This document shows positions 51,643-58,711 of a DNA stretch of 64,000 nt, in pieces. The notes beneath the pieces are model-generated. The model saw only the letters and a program-made list of their open reading frames with translations. It ran no database searches and was not told the origin of the DNA. The position numbers were made by a program, and so were the translations under genes. How positions within the stretch are numbered: the first letter of the stretch is position 1; the number at the start of each line of letters is the position of its first letter. Origin of the DNA: Thermoactinomyces intermedius (GTDB lineage: Bacteria; Bacillota; Bacilli; Thermoactinomycetales; Thermoactinomycetaceae); the NCBI RefSeq assembly GCF_016055025.1, contig NZ_JAECVW010000002.1; one strand, given 5' to 3'.

Positions 51643-52083
51643 CTAATGTTTCAGCAGGTATTCCTTTAAACGCTCTGCCCACTCTTCTTGGTAGCCGTTT
51701 ACTTTTTTAATTTCTTGAGTAAAATCCTCTGTCATTTCATCATCAACTGTTTCAATTGGTTGTGGAACAGCTTCCGCATTTTCATATTCATAAGCCTGCC
51801 AAATCGTATATTGCATCGCATAATTAAAACATAACCAAATCACCTCTTGCTGAGGATCTTCTGCAAACTCATAATACATGGCGACTCCCTGAGCTTCATC
51901 GTTTACAAAAACTTCATAAATATCATCGGCATGATGCTTCTTTTCTTCCACCCATTCCCAGCACATGTTGATTGCATTTCTTACATAATTTTTCCCTTCA
52001 GCCACCTGATCGATAATTTTTTCTGTTAAAACCAATAAATATGCCACTCTAGCCTCACTATTAATATTCATGTACCATTGCAT
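51643..52083 (-). CDS. Imm6-like immunity protein, copy D, truncated by a stop
   Basis: The 146-residue copy starts MQWYMNINSEARVAYLLVL, with MCWEWVEEKK and ADDIYEVF. It ends YLLKH and then TAG. The frame after the TAG continues AGSDKKIRREELLNLIA to a TAA at 51589-51591, the same tail as the other copies. Elsewhere the join reads KHYPAGSDKK; deletion of three bases (TCC within TATCCG) turns it into TAG. So 15 or so residues of a conserved tail are lost by a 3-bp deletion. Whether the protein still works is not known. Confidence 0.65.
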   Translation of the reverse strand: MQWYMNINSEARVAYLLVLTEKIIDQVAEGKNYVRNAINMCWEWVEEKKHHADDIYEVFVNDEAQGVAMYYEFAEDPQQEVIWLCFNYAMQYTIWQAYEYENAEAVPQPIETVDDEMTEDFTQEIKKVNGYQEEWAERLKEYLLKH

Positions 52084-52142
52084 TAATCTTCCTCCAAGTT
52101 ATTCCTCAAAAATCCCCCACTCTATTAAATAACGGAACAGAA

Positions 52143-52646
52143 TCAGTCCTCATCCTCTTCATAAGTGAATCGTACATAATAATCTTGTTCGGCATCTAAC
52201 TTTCGTAAAAACTCTTCCAATGAATTTGCAACCTTCAAACCTGTATAATCAACGGGGTGATTTCCGTTATCTGTTTCCAGGCTTAAATCCAAAGAAATCA
52301 TGATATCGTCGCCAACCTCAAAAAAAGGAAATAATTGTGGTTCTTCTGCGAATTCATCGGCCAAATAGTAATCTTCATAGACATTTTCACCCAAAAGCAG
52401 ATCCGCCACGGAATCCGGATCCATGATCCGATTAATGGACATCCGATCTTTGACTGTCCACATAAAACCATATCCAATTTGTAAATAAAATTCTCTTAAC
52501 TCTTTTGGAAACTTACGATTCAGTCTTTTTTCAGCAGCTTCCATTTCCCGCTTTCCAACCGGATAAAATTCGTGCTTAAAGTCCAAGGGAGCTTGAATGT
52601 GTTCAGATGGAAGGACATATTTTTTTAAAAAAGAGAAATCACACAT
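52143..52646 (-). CDS. SUKH (SMI1/KNR4) immunity protein, copy E
   Basis: The 167-residue protein has the SUKH core: EMEAAEKRLNRKFPKELREFYLQIGYGFMW, then DYYLADEFAEEPQLFPFFEVGDD and the C-terminal VANSLEEFLRKLDAE. SUKH proteins neutralise nuclease toxins of several kinds. ATG 52646 follows GGAGGTGATC; upstream codons have no site. It differs clearly from copies C and G in the middle (DRMSINRIMDPDSVADLLL), so its target may differ. It is followed by Imm6 copy D in 60 bp. Confidence 0.82.
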   Translation of the reverse strand: MCDFSFLKKYVLPSEHIQAPLDFKHEFYPVGKREMEAAEKRLNRKFPKELREFYLQIGYGFMWTVKDRMSINRIMDPDSVADLLLGENVYEDYYLADEFAEEPQLFPFFEVGDDIMISLDLSLETDNGNHPVDYTGLKVANSLEEFLRKLDAEQDYYVRFTYEEDED

Positions 52647-52751
52647 TGTTCTGATCACCTCCAAAGATATAATATCGATCATTCATGATTTCACTTCCAC
52701 ATCAAGTTATGACTCATTGAAACATGGTACCCCTGCTTGTCATCTTTAACA

Positions 52752-52787
52752 AAACCAAAGCCCGCTCCTGTTTCACCGGAAACGGAC
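52752..52787 (-). terminator. Unit terminator 3 (after Imm6 copy F), degenerate
   Basis: The position and flanks match the other unit terminators, but the stem reads GCCCGCTCC against GGAAACGGAC with several mismatches. It is probably decaying. Confidence 0.4.
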
Positions 52788-52801
52788 TTCCAAACGACTT
52801 T

Positions 52802-53320
52802 TTATGCAATCAAGTTCAACAACTCTTCTCTTTTGATCTTCTTGTCACTGCCTGACGGATAATGTTTCAGCAGGTATTTCTGTAACCGCTCGGACCATTC
52901 TTCTTGGTAGCCGTTTATTTTTTTAATTTCTTCCAAAAATTCATCTGGCGTATTTTCATCATTGACCGGTTCAACAGGTTGCGGAACTTTATTTTGCTCA
53001 CCAGCAAAGATATATGCTTGTTTTATGGTGTATGATACGGCATCCAGAACACACCAAAAAGCTGACTCTGCTTGAGAATTTCCTGAAAACGGATCTGTTA
53101 AAGTCGTGACAACAAACAATCCCTCGTCTTCATCGTCTATCTCCAAATACATGTCGAGTCCACTTAACTTTTTTTCCTCGATCCATTCCCAACACAAATC
53201 CATGGACTTTCTTATTGCAGGAAACCAATCAAATTTAGTTAATTTATCTAAAACTTTCTCAGATAAAGCTAAAAAATAAGCCGCTCTCGCATCCATATTT
53301 ACTTTTTTGTACCACTCCAC
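52802..53320 (-). CDS. Imm6-like immunity protein, copy F
   Basis: The 172-residue copy starts at GTG 53320 after GGGAGG with MEWYKKVNMDARAAYFLAL, has LCWEWIEEKK, then LDMYLEIDDEDEGLFVV, CVLDAVSYTIKQAYIF and the tail KREELLNLIA. The N- and C-termini are close to copy B while the centre differs, as expected for a shuffled immunity family. It follows SUKH copy G by about 180 bp with a hairpin between. Confidence 0.65.
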   Translation of the reverse strand: MEWYKKVNMDARAAYFLALSEKVLDKLTKFDWFPAIRKSMDLCWEWIEEKKLSGLDMYLEIDDEDEGLFVVTTLTDPFSGNSQAESAFWCVLDAVSYTIKQAYIFAGEQNKVPQPVEPVNDENTPDEFLEEIKKINGYQEEWSERLQKYLLKHYPSGSDKKIKREELLNLIA

Positions 53321-53469
53321 ACTCTATTGCCTCCCAAGTTCGTTACATTGTTCCATAATGGTTTTTAATGTTTGTTGAAGCTGTTATCTCACAATCATTT
53401 TCGTAAAATATCAGCCGCAAAATCGGAATCAATTTTTCAGCATTTGATATTCTATCGTTCAATCAGGTG

Positions 53470-53490
53470 CCACTATATTTTTTATAGTGG
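53470..53490 (-). terminator. AT-rich hairpin after SUKH copy G
   Basis: CCACTATA and TATAGTGG are perfect arms around five T. It lies 12 bp after the SUKH stop. Similar but decayed sequence lies after copies C and E. Confidence 0.45.
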
Positions 53491-53501
53491 GGGAAAATCT
53501 T

Positions 53502-54002
53502 TCAAAAACCCGATTCATCATCAACAACATAGATATAATAATTTTCTTTAGCATCCAGCTTTCGTAAAAAATCTTCGAGGGATTCCGCAATGATCACCCC
53601 TGCATAATCAACCGGATGAATTCCTTCTCTTGTCTCTTGACTCAAATCGAAAAAAATCAAGTCATCATTACCCAAGAAAAAAAATGGGAACAAATGTGGG
53701 TCCTCTGCAATCTCTTCCACCAGATCGTAATCCTCCCAGATATCTTCACCCAAGATCAAATCTGCGATGGAATGGGGACCCATAATCAGGTTATCAAAAG
53801 TCTTCTGATGAAAACACATAAAGCCATATCCAATTTGCAAATAAAATTCCCTTAACTCTTTTGGAAACGTTCGATTGAGCCTTTGTTCCGCTTCTTCCAC
53901 TTCACGTTTGCCAACCGGATAAAATTTATGCTTAAAATCCGGAGGTGCTTGGATGTGTCTAGATGGAAGAACATATTTTTTCAAAAAAGAAAAGTCACTC
54001 AT
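53502..54002 (-). CDS. SUKH (SMI1/KNR4) immunity protein, copy G
   Basis: The 166-residue intact copy has EVEEAEQRLNRTFPKELREFYLQIGYGFMCF, HSIADLILGEDIWEDYDLVEEIAEDPHLFPFFFLGNDD and AESLEDFLRKLDAKENYYIY. It is nearly identical to frameshifted copy C, and is the reference that shows the 8-bp loss there. ATG 54002 follows AAAGGTGATC. It is acidic, as usual for immunity proteins against nucleases. Confidence 0.85.
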   Translation of the reverse strand: MSDFSFLKKYVLPSRHIQAPPDFKHKFYPVGKREVEEAEQRLNRTFPKELREFYLQIGYGFMCFHQKTFDNLIMGPHSIADLILGEDIWEDYDLVEEIAEDPHLFPFFFLGNDDLIFFDLSQETREGIHPVDYAGVIIAESLEDFLRKLDAKENYYIYVVDDESGF

Positions 54003-54110
54003 TGCTCTGATCACCTTTCAAGATATGAGATCAATCATGATTTCACCGCATCATTCAGTAATAACCCATGGAAACATGGCACTTTTGCTTTCACCTTTAA
54101 CAAAACCAAA

Positions 54111-54136
54111 ACCCGCTCCTTTTGACCGGGCGGGCT
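54111..54136 (-). terminator. Unit terminator 4 (after Imm6 copy H)
   Basis: The minus strand reads AGCCCGCCCGG, a short loop and GGAGCGGGT, then TTTGGTTTTG. It is related to unit terminators 1 and 2. Confidence 0.65.
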
Positions 54137-54163
54137 TTCAACGAACATCCATGGAACCAATTT

Positions 54164-54688
54164 TTACAAAATCAAGCTCAACAATTCTTCTCTTTGGATC
54201 TTCTTGTCACTGCCTGCCAAATGGTTTTTCATCAGGTATTGTTTTAATCGCTCAGCCCATTCTTCTTGGTAATCATGAATCTGGCAAATTTTTCTCATAA
54301 ATTCACCGTCTGTAAATTCATCATTTACAACTTCAATTGCTTGCGGAACATAGCCTTTCTCTTCATACTTACAGGCTTGCCAAACCGTGTATGCCACTGC
54401 ATCGATTACACAGAAAAAAGCAAGTTCATCTTCATCGTCATCTAAACCAGCATCGACTTCATTCATGTGAATTGAAAATAACCCTGTTTCTGATTCTTCA
54501 TCATCAAGCCTTTCATAAAGATCATGTCCACTCCATCCTCTTTCCTCAATCCAATTCCAACACATGTTCATGGTTTCTTTTACATGATGAAACCATTCAT
54601 AATGACTGATTTTATCCAATACTTTTTCTGTTAAAAATAAATAAAAAGCCGCCTTTGCATCTTCACTAACATGATCATACCATTGCAT
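54164..54688 (-). CDS. Imm6-like immunity protein, copy H
   Basis: The 174-residue copy starts MQWYDHVSEDAKAAFYLFL at ATG 54688 after AGGGG, with MCWNWIEERG, GHDLYERLDDEESETG, FFCVIDAVAYTVWQACKYE and tail QREELLSLIL. It is the most divergent copy and the first in the direction of transcription; no SUKH gene precedes it directly. About 195 bp without a gene separate it from the divergent 64-residue gene. Confidence 0.65.
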   Translation of the reverse strand: MQWYDHVSEDAKAAFYLFLTEKVLDKISHYEWFHHVKETMNMCWNWIEERGWSGHDLYERLDDEESETGLFSIHMNEVDAGLDDDEDELAFFCVIDAVAYTVWQACKYEEKGYVPQAIEVVNDEFTDGEFMRKICQIHDYQEEWAERLKQYLMKNHLAGSDKKIQREELLSLIL

Positions 54689-54883
54689 AACGACCCCTCT
54701 ATCCAATCCGGATGATATTCAAAGGATTAGGAATATATATACTATCCTCAGGATAATCTATCTTTCGTTGTAAAGAAATATCTCATAGTCATCCTTTGTC
54801 TTTCTTTCATTACTGATGATACAATCATCAAAAGATATTTTTATAACGTTTACTGACATCCCACTTTAACGGAGTGAGAAATT

Positions 54884-55078
54884 TTGAATAAAACAATTCG
54901 TGAGGTTCGTTTTTCTGTTTGGTTTGAAGAAGATAATTTTAGTCGTGATAGCACGATCGATTTTTCCTCTGCTTTTGAACAACCAAAGTTTTCAAGGGAA
55001 AAACTTCATCAATTACTTGATGAATTTTTAAATGATATTGAAGAAGATGTCAGAGATGAACATCATTCATCTTCTTGA
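54884..55078 (+). CDS. Small acidic protein of unknown function
   Basis: The 64-residue protein starts at TTG 54884 after GGAGTGAG. It has an N-terminal beta-like stretch (TIREVRFSVWFEEDNF) and an acidic helix (REKLHQLLDEFLNDIEEDVRDEHHSS). I do not recognise it. It is the only plus-strand gene in the immunity region and shares a bidirectional terminator with the SUKH gene beyond. It might be another immunity or antitoxin-like protein; that is a guess from position and charge. Confidence 0.55.
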   Translation: MNKTIREVRFSVWFEEDNFSRDSTIDFSSAFEQPKFSREKLHQLLDEFLNDIEEDVRDEHHSSS

Positions 55079-55116
55079 GTTGAAATCAGCGATAAACCAG
55101 CCCAAAATGAAAAAAC

Positions 55117-55157
55117 AACAGCCTGTTCACGCTATATCCCGCTGAACAGGCTGTTTG
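55117..55157. terminator. Bidirectional terminator at 55.1 kb
   Basis: AACAGCCTGTTCA (55117-55129) and TGAACAGGCTGTT (55143-55155) are perfect 13-bp arms. It lies between convergent genes. Confidence 0.8.
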
Positions 55158-55162
55158 TAACT

Positions 55163-55585
55163 TTAATCCTGGTCGGGTTCGTATAGCATTTTCTCGATAT
55201 CTGAGAAATTGTCACATACTTTTGTGACATTTGAAGATTCATGGTACCAATATACAATGATAGGATCTTCACTGTCTCTATAATCAAAACAATACAAGTT
55301 GCCAAAAGGATCTTTTGCAAAAGGAAAAACTTTGTCAGGAAGATCGTCTTTTACCCAACGATATACTCTTTCAATATAGATCGGGGAGTTTTTTTCAAAT
55401 GAAAGTAAACAACCAAATACCATTTGTTTTAGATCTCCAAAGTCAATCGTATCAGGACTTGGTTGGGTTCCATGAGAAGTAATTGCAATCTGTCGGAAAT
55501 CGGAAGGGAATTGAATCCCAAAATTTTTTTCTACCTGATAAATTGATTGCTTATCAGCAGGTACCTTGCTTTTTCTCCATTTCAT
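55163..55585 (-). CDS. SUKH (SMI1/KNR4)-type immunity protein next to LHH toxin relic
   Basis: The 140-residue protein has the short SUKH form: SIYQVEKNFGIQFPSDFRQIAITSHG, then FPFAKDPFGNLYCFDYRD and NFSDIEKMLYEPDQD. The GNxxxFDYR segment is typical of the SMI1/KNR4 family that pairs with HNH nucleases. The ATG overlaps the stop of the toxin relic (ATGA) and uses GGGGGG upstream, so it was translated directly after the toxin. It does not closely match the array SUKH copies. Confidence 0.85.
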   Translation of the reverse strand: MKWRKSKVPADKQSIYQVEKNFGIQFPSDFRQIAITSHGTQPSPDTIDFGDLKQMVFGCLLSFEKNSPIYIERVYRWVKDDLPDKVFPFAKDPFGNLYCFDYRDSEDPIIVYWYHESSNVTKVCDNFSDIEKMLYEPDQD

Positions 55586-55737
55586 AATATCCCCCCACTT
55601 ATTTGCCGGAATCTAATTTCCCAAATCTTGCGTCCACCAGTATGTTTAGTTGGGCCATGAACTTCAGTTAAAACAAGCTGCCTCTTAGCAGGATTCTGAT
55701 GATGATGCAAGGTAAGCGTGGAAGATCTTTTGCATCT
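55582..55737 (-). pseudogene. 3' remnant of an LHH-family HNH nuclease toxin
   Basis: Fifty-one codons before the TGA at 55584-55582 encode STLTLHHHQNPAKRQLVL, then TEVHGPTKHTGGRKIWE and the end RFRQISGGIL. The LHHHQ plus HxGG pattern is the active site of the LHH subgroup of HNH/EndoVII toxins. A TAG at 55740 and loss of frame upstream show that the rest is decayed; traces such as KKGPKKGQ are readable to about 55860 in another frame. The SUKH start overlaps its stop, the classic toxin-immunity join. N-terminal LXG or other trafficking domains are gone. Confidence 0.75.
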
Positions 55738-55873
55738 CTAAGCTTTCAAATTTGGATCAGAGAAGGTTCTACAGAAATCTGGATAGCCAGTTGTTTACCA
55801 CTGTTTTGTTAAAATAACTGTTTGACCTTTCTTTGGCCCTTTTTTCAGCTCGGGTTTCCCGTGCAATTTTTTC

Positions 55874-56381
55874 TTACTTATTTCTCTCTTCCTGCCTTTT
55901 GATATTTTCCAGAAAACGATGAATCTCTTGTCTGCTCTTTAAGATGACAACCGTTTTGTCAGAGCCGGACTTTTGAAAGTTTTCTAATCGCTCCATCATT
56001 TTTCTCTGGCGGGAATCGTAAGTGGTCCGGGCATCCTTCTCCCATATCCGGTCGTGTTTTCCCCATGTTCACCAAAATGCGCTTGATCACACGCAACAGG
56101 CACAAATATCGGGGCAGTTCCAAATAGATCATGGTATCCGCATGTTCTGCCCGCATCTCAAACGTACGACTGTAATTCCCTTCCATAATCCATTGGCGTT
56201 GGTTCACAATTTCTTGCTGAGCTGTGACGAACTCTTCCGGTGAAGACTCCACCCAGCCCGGTTTCCAATAGAAAGCATCCAAATGGTAAACACGGATCTT
56301 TAAGATTTGCCCTAATTTCCGCGCAAACGTCGATTTGCCCCCACCGGATGAAACCCCGATCACCATAATGCGGTTCACCAC
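55874..56381 (-). pseudogene. P-loop kinase of the DNA topology modulation (FlaR-like) family, frameshifted
   Basis: From GTG 56381 the frame reads NRIMVIGVSSGGGKSTFARKL, YHLDAFYWKPGWVESSPEEF, RQWIMEGNYSRTFEMRAEHADTMIYLELPR and VNMGKTRPDMGEGCPDHL, the normal order for this family. At about 56035 it shifts: the expected C-terminus (SRQRKMMERLENFQKSG to NIKRQEERNK) continues in a second frame and stops at 55874-55876. Roughly ten family residues between are missing. The native function is not firmly known; the gene is broken here. Confidence 0.75.
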
Positions 56382-56545
56382 ATGCCAACCCTTTTCCCCG
56401 TTTCCGGCCACAGAACCGACCACTTCGTTCCAAGACCAAACTTTGCAAAATACACGATAGCGCCTTTTAATCGGTAAAAAAAGCTCTCTCCCCAAAATGA
56501 TTTGCTCTCTTCGGCATCACATTTCATTTTTTATGCACATAAAAG

Positions 56546-56569
56546 GTTACAAAACGCACATTTTGTAAC
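56546..56569. repeat. Inverted repeat in gene-poor stretch 56.4-56.7 kb
   Basis: GTTACAAAA and TTTTGTAAC are perfect 9-bp arms around six bases. The surrounding 300 bp (56382-56685) have no gene that I can support. It could be an operator or an old terminator. Confidence 0.45.
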
Positions 56570-56654
56570 GATGAAACAGCAAACAACGCTGTTTTACGCA
56601 CAGAACATCTAAATCCGGCTGACAGAACCGCAGCCGGGCTTTTGTTCTGCCTCC

Positions 56655-56683
56655 ACAAAAAAATAACAAGCCTGAAAAAGGCT
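56655..56683 (-). terminator. Terminator of gene at 56.7-57.3 kb
   Basis: The minus strand reads AGCCT, TTTTC, AGGCT, TGTTA and seven T. It starts two bases after the stop codon. Confidence 0.7.
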
Positions 56684-56685
56684 GG

Positions 56686-57270
56686 TTATACCGGTACCGC
56701 ACCCCGTCTTTGCCGTATGGATTCGTGAAACTCCGCCAATTGGCGATAGCTTTCGATAGGCACCCTAATTCTCTCTCCGTCCAACCGTATGTACATTCCA
56801 TCTTCTTTCGCTTCTTCGTACGGATATTTGTCCAGCAACCAGAGTGCATTGATTTCGAGGTCCTCGATATCGGTTGCAAAGCTGCATCCGCAGTAAATCA
56901 ACCCGATTTTCCGGCCTCTCAACCGGTGATATTCTTCGATGTTTCCTTTTCTCTCTTCTTCCATCATCCGTACGTAAAAATCCACGGCTTTCGGCGGAAA
57001 ACCCAAAATCGTCCCCAAAATCCGGTCGGCTTCTTTGGCGGATAACGTTCCGCTGCGTTTCACTTCCGCATGGAATAAAGATTGGATGAGCTCGTTTTGA
57101 AAGAACAAATAAAAAGGCCGCCCGCTCAGCAAATCATAATCGTTCTGCCCGACATACGGGTAAGTTTCCAGCAAATACTCCATGTGCTCCGTTTTCCATC
57201 TTTCAAGGGGAATATCCAAGAAGGCCGGTTTGTACCCTTTTAAGAACGCATCCACCGTACGCAAGTTCAT
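56686..57270 (-). CDS. Unrecognised 194-residue protein
   Basis: I do not recognise this soluble protein. It starts NLRTVDAFLKGYKPAFLDIPLERW after GAGGGA. There is a central helical part (AKEADRILGTILGFPPKAVDFYVRMMEEERK) and a short beta-like stretch with cysteines (RKIGLIYCGCSFATDIEDLEINALWLL), then DGMYIRLDGERIRVPIESYRQLAEF. The layout could be an immunity-type or phage-related protein. It ends at its own terminator and lies in the accessory region. Confidence 0.6.
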   Translation of the reverse strand: MNLRTVDAFLKGYKPAFLDIPLERWKTEHMEYLLETYPYVGQNDYDLLSGRPFYLFFQNELIQSLFHAEVKRSGTLSAKEADRILGTILGFPPKAVDFYVRMMEEERKGNIEEYHRLRGRKIGLIYCGCSFATDIEDLEINALWLLDKYPYEEAKEDGMYIRLDGERIRVPIESYRQLAEFHESIRQRRGAVPV

Positions 57271-57331
57271 CGCTCCCTCGCTTCAAACTGTGCGGATATT
57301 TATTCGTTATAGCCACAATGATTCCTGCATG

Positions 57332-57352
57332 AAAAAACGCCCGTAACGGGCG
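57332..57352 (-). terminator. Terminator of zinc-ribbon gene
   Basis: The minus strand reads CGCCCG, TTA, CGGGCG and six T. It starts eight bases after the stop codon. Confidence 0.85.
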
Positions 57353-57359
57353 CATCCGT

Positions 57360-57479
57360 TCAACCGTCGTCTTCCCCGCAGCCGTCGTATTCCTCGTATC
57401 CGCAGTTGCTGCAGTACACATAGCCGTCCCGGGACTTTCCCAACGTTTGCTCACCACAGCGAAGGCAAAGGGATGCCAT
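57360..57479 (-). CDS. 39-residue zinc-ribbon protein
   Basis: This short gene has an excellent ribosome site (GGAAGGAGG) before ATG 57479 and a strong terminator after it. The product has two CxxC knuckles, CLRC at residues 5-8 and CSNC at 23-26, separated by EQTLGKSRDGYVY, and an acidic end. It is a small zinc ribbon; such proteins may bind nucleic acid or act as metal-binding adaptors. It stands alone. Confidence 0.8.
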   Translation of the reverse strand: MASLCLRCGEQTLGKSRDGYVYCSNCGYEEYDGCGEDDG

Positions 57480-57624
57480 CTTCAAGCCTCCTTCCGTTTG
57501 TGGCGGGTCTCGGATCGGCATCACAAATAAAATTGATAATTTTCTTTATATTTTTATTATAGACTTTTGACCAAACAATGCCCATACCAGAGCGGTTAAT
57601 TGACGTTTGCCAAGATTGCCGTTT

Positions 57625-58107
57625 TTAAATACCCCTGTGCAGTTTAATTTCAAATTCGGGTTTCGTGATATATTCCATATATCGGATATTTCTGTCAAAA
57701 TCCATATAAGCTTGATAACGGGTACGTATTGCGGGGGCTGTAATCTTATCAAGCACTTTATCCTTTGCAACCCAGCGGCTTTCCAATGTTTCCTCCGAAG
57801 TGCATAATGCTCCGCCCACAGGAGTGCACACAAAGTCTAACATGATTTTGGTCGGAATCTCCGTGACACCGTCATACCATTTGTAAATCCCTGTATTTGA
57901 ATAAACGCCAATCAAATGCGATACAATTACGTCTATCCCGCTTTCCTCTTTGACTTCTCTGATTAATGCATCCATCAGATTTTCCCCGACTTCCACTTGT
58001 CCACCGGGAAATACCCATCCGCCATGTTTCGTCTTCACCAAAAGGATATTCCCTTGTTCATCTTCGACGATGCCACCCACTGCCACAATATGTTTTGGCA
58101 TTTCCAT
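57625..58107 (-). CDS. NUDIX hydrolase
   Basis: The 160-residue hydrolase has the full Nudix box GGQVEVGENLMDALIREVKEESGID. The sequence before it (GGIVEDEQGNILLVKTKHGGWVFPGGQ) is typical of the family. The substrate, a nucleoside diphosphate linked to X, cannot be told. ATG 58107 follows GGAGGTCA. It is a single gene; no link to the toxin-immunity region is visible apart from position. Confidence 0.9.
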   Translation of the reverse strand: MEMPKHIVAVGGIVEDEQGNILLVKTKHGGWVFPGGQVEVGENLMDALIREVKEESGIDVIVSHLIGVYSNTGIYKWYDGVTEIPTKIMLDFVCTPVGGALCTSEETLESRWVAKDKVLDKITAPAIRTRYQAYMDFDRNIRYMEYITKPEFEIKLHRGI

Positions 58108-58522
58108 TCTTATGACCTCCAAGCAATCTGAAAAGAAAGAGAAACTTTACCGTCTCTTTTATTTTTAATTCTTTAAATTGAAGATATTTTCCTGTTTCAG
58201 CCAACTTGCTGCTGATCGCGCGAATCAGCGGCAAACCGGGCAAAAAATGCGGCTCCTGCAAAGGGACACCAACCGGAACCGCCGGGAATCTCCCACGGCA
58301 CCTTCAGCTTCGCCACTTAACAGCCTTCTTCCACCCAAAAGCGCGCCCGTTCCTTAATGAGGTTTTTGCCAATACGCTCTCTTACCGGGAGTTTACGTGG
58401 AGTCGGGTTTCAGACAAAATAATAAGACGTCCGCCTTTCGCCTGTACAGACGAAAAAGGCGAACGCCTTCACGCGTTCAACCGGTTCACTACCGGTTTCC
58501 GATGTCACATTTCAAAACGGCT
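58108..58522. other. Gene-poor stretch between NUDIX gene and tRNA-Arg
   Basis: I see no supported gene in these 415 bp. Several frames stay open by chance in the GC-rich part, without ribosome sites. The tRNA-side position is a common integration place for mobile elements, but no duplicated tRNA end or integrase was found in the window. Confidence 0.4.
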
Positions 58523-58599
58523 TGGCGTCCCAGGAGAGATTCGAACTCCCGACCGACGGCTTAGAAGGCCGCTGCTCTATCCAGCTGAGCTACTGGGAC
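58523..58599 (-). tRNA. tRNA-Arg (anticodon UCU)
   Basis: The 77-nt cloverleaf has acceptor arms GTCCCAG/CTGGGAC, D arm GCTC-AGCTGGATA-GAGC, anticodon stem GCGGC/GCCGT with loop CTTCTAA, T arm GGGAG-TTCGAAT-CTCTC, discriminator G and an encoded CCA. The TCT anticodon reads AGA/AGG arginine codons. Confidence 0.97.
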
Positions 58600-58711
58600 A
58601 TTTTTCTAATTCGCCGTGACGACACAACATATTCTACAACAGATTATTCTTTCCGTCAACCACTTTTTTTATTCCAGCAAAAAAAACGGGCAAAAGGAAA
58701 AGGAATTATCA

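Larger units (their letters stand above)
49376..54688 (-). repeat. Tandem array of SUKH / Imm6-like immunity gene units
   Basis: Five Imm6-like genes (49376, 50264, 51643, 52802, 54164) alternate with three SUKH genes (50942, 52143, 53502). Each full unit is SUKH, Imm6, hairpin, about 1.25-1.35 kb. The roughly 120 bp between the hairpin and the next SUKH start (51423-51540, 52647-52765, 54003-54118) are also alike. SUKH copies at 50942 and 53502 share long identical stretches, showing recent duplication or conversion. No toxin gene lies within the array. Confidence 0.85.

Noticed and set aside
50182..54136. Regularly spaced hairpins as a CRISPR array
   Set aside because: The hairpins are more than 1 kb apart with genes between, and act as terminators; no short spacers are present.
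58523..58599. tRNA-Arg as attachment site of an integrated element
   Set aside because: No second copy of the tRNA 3' end and no integrase gene were found in the window.
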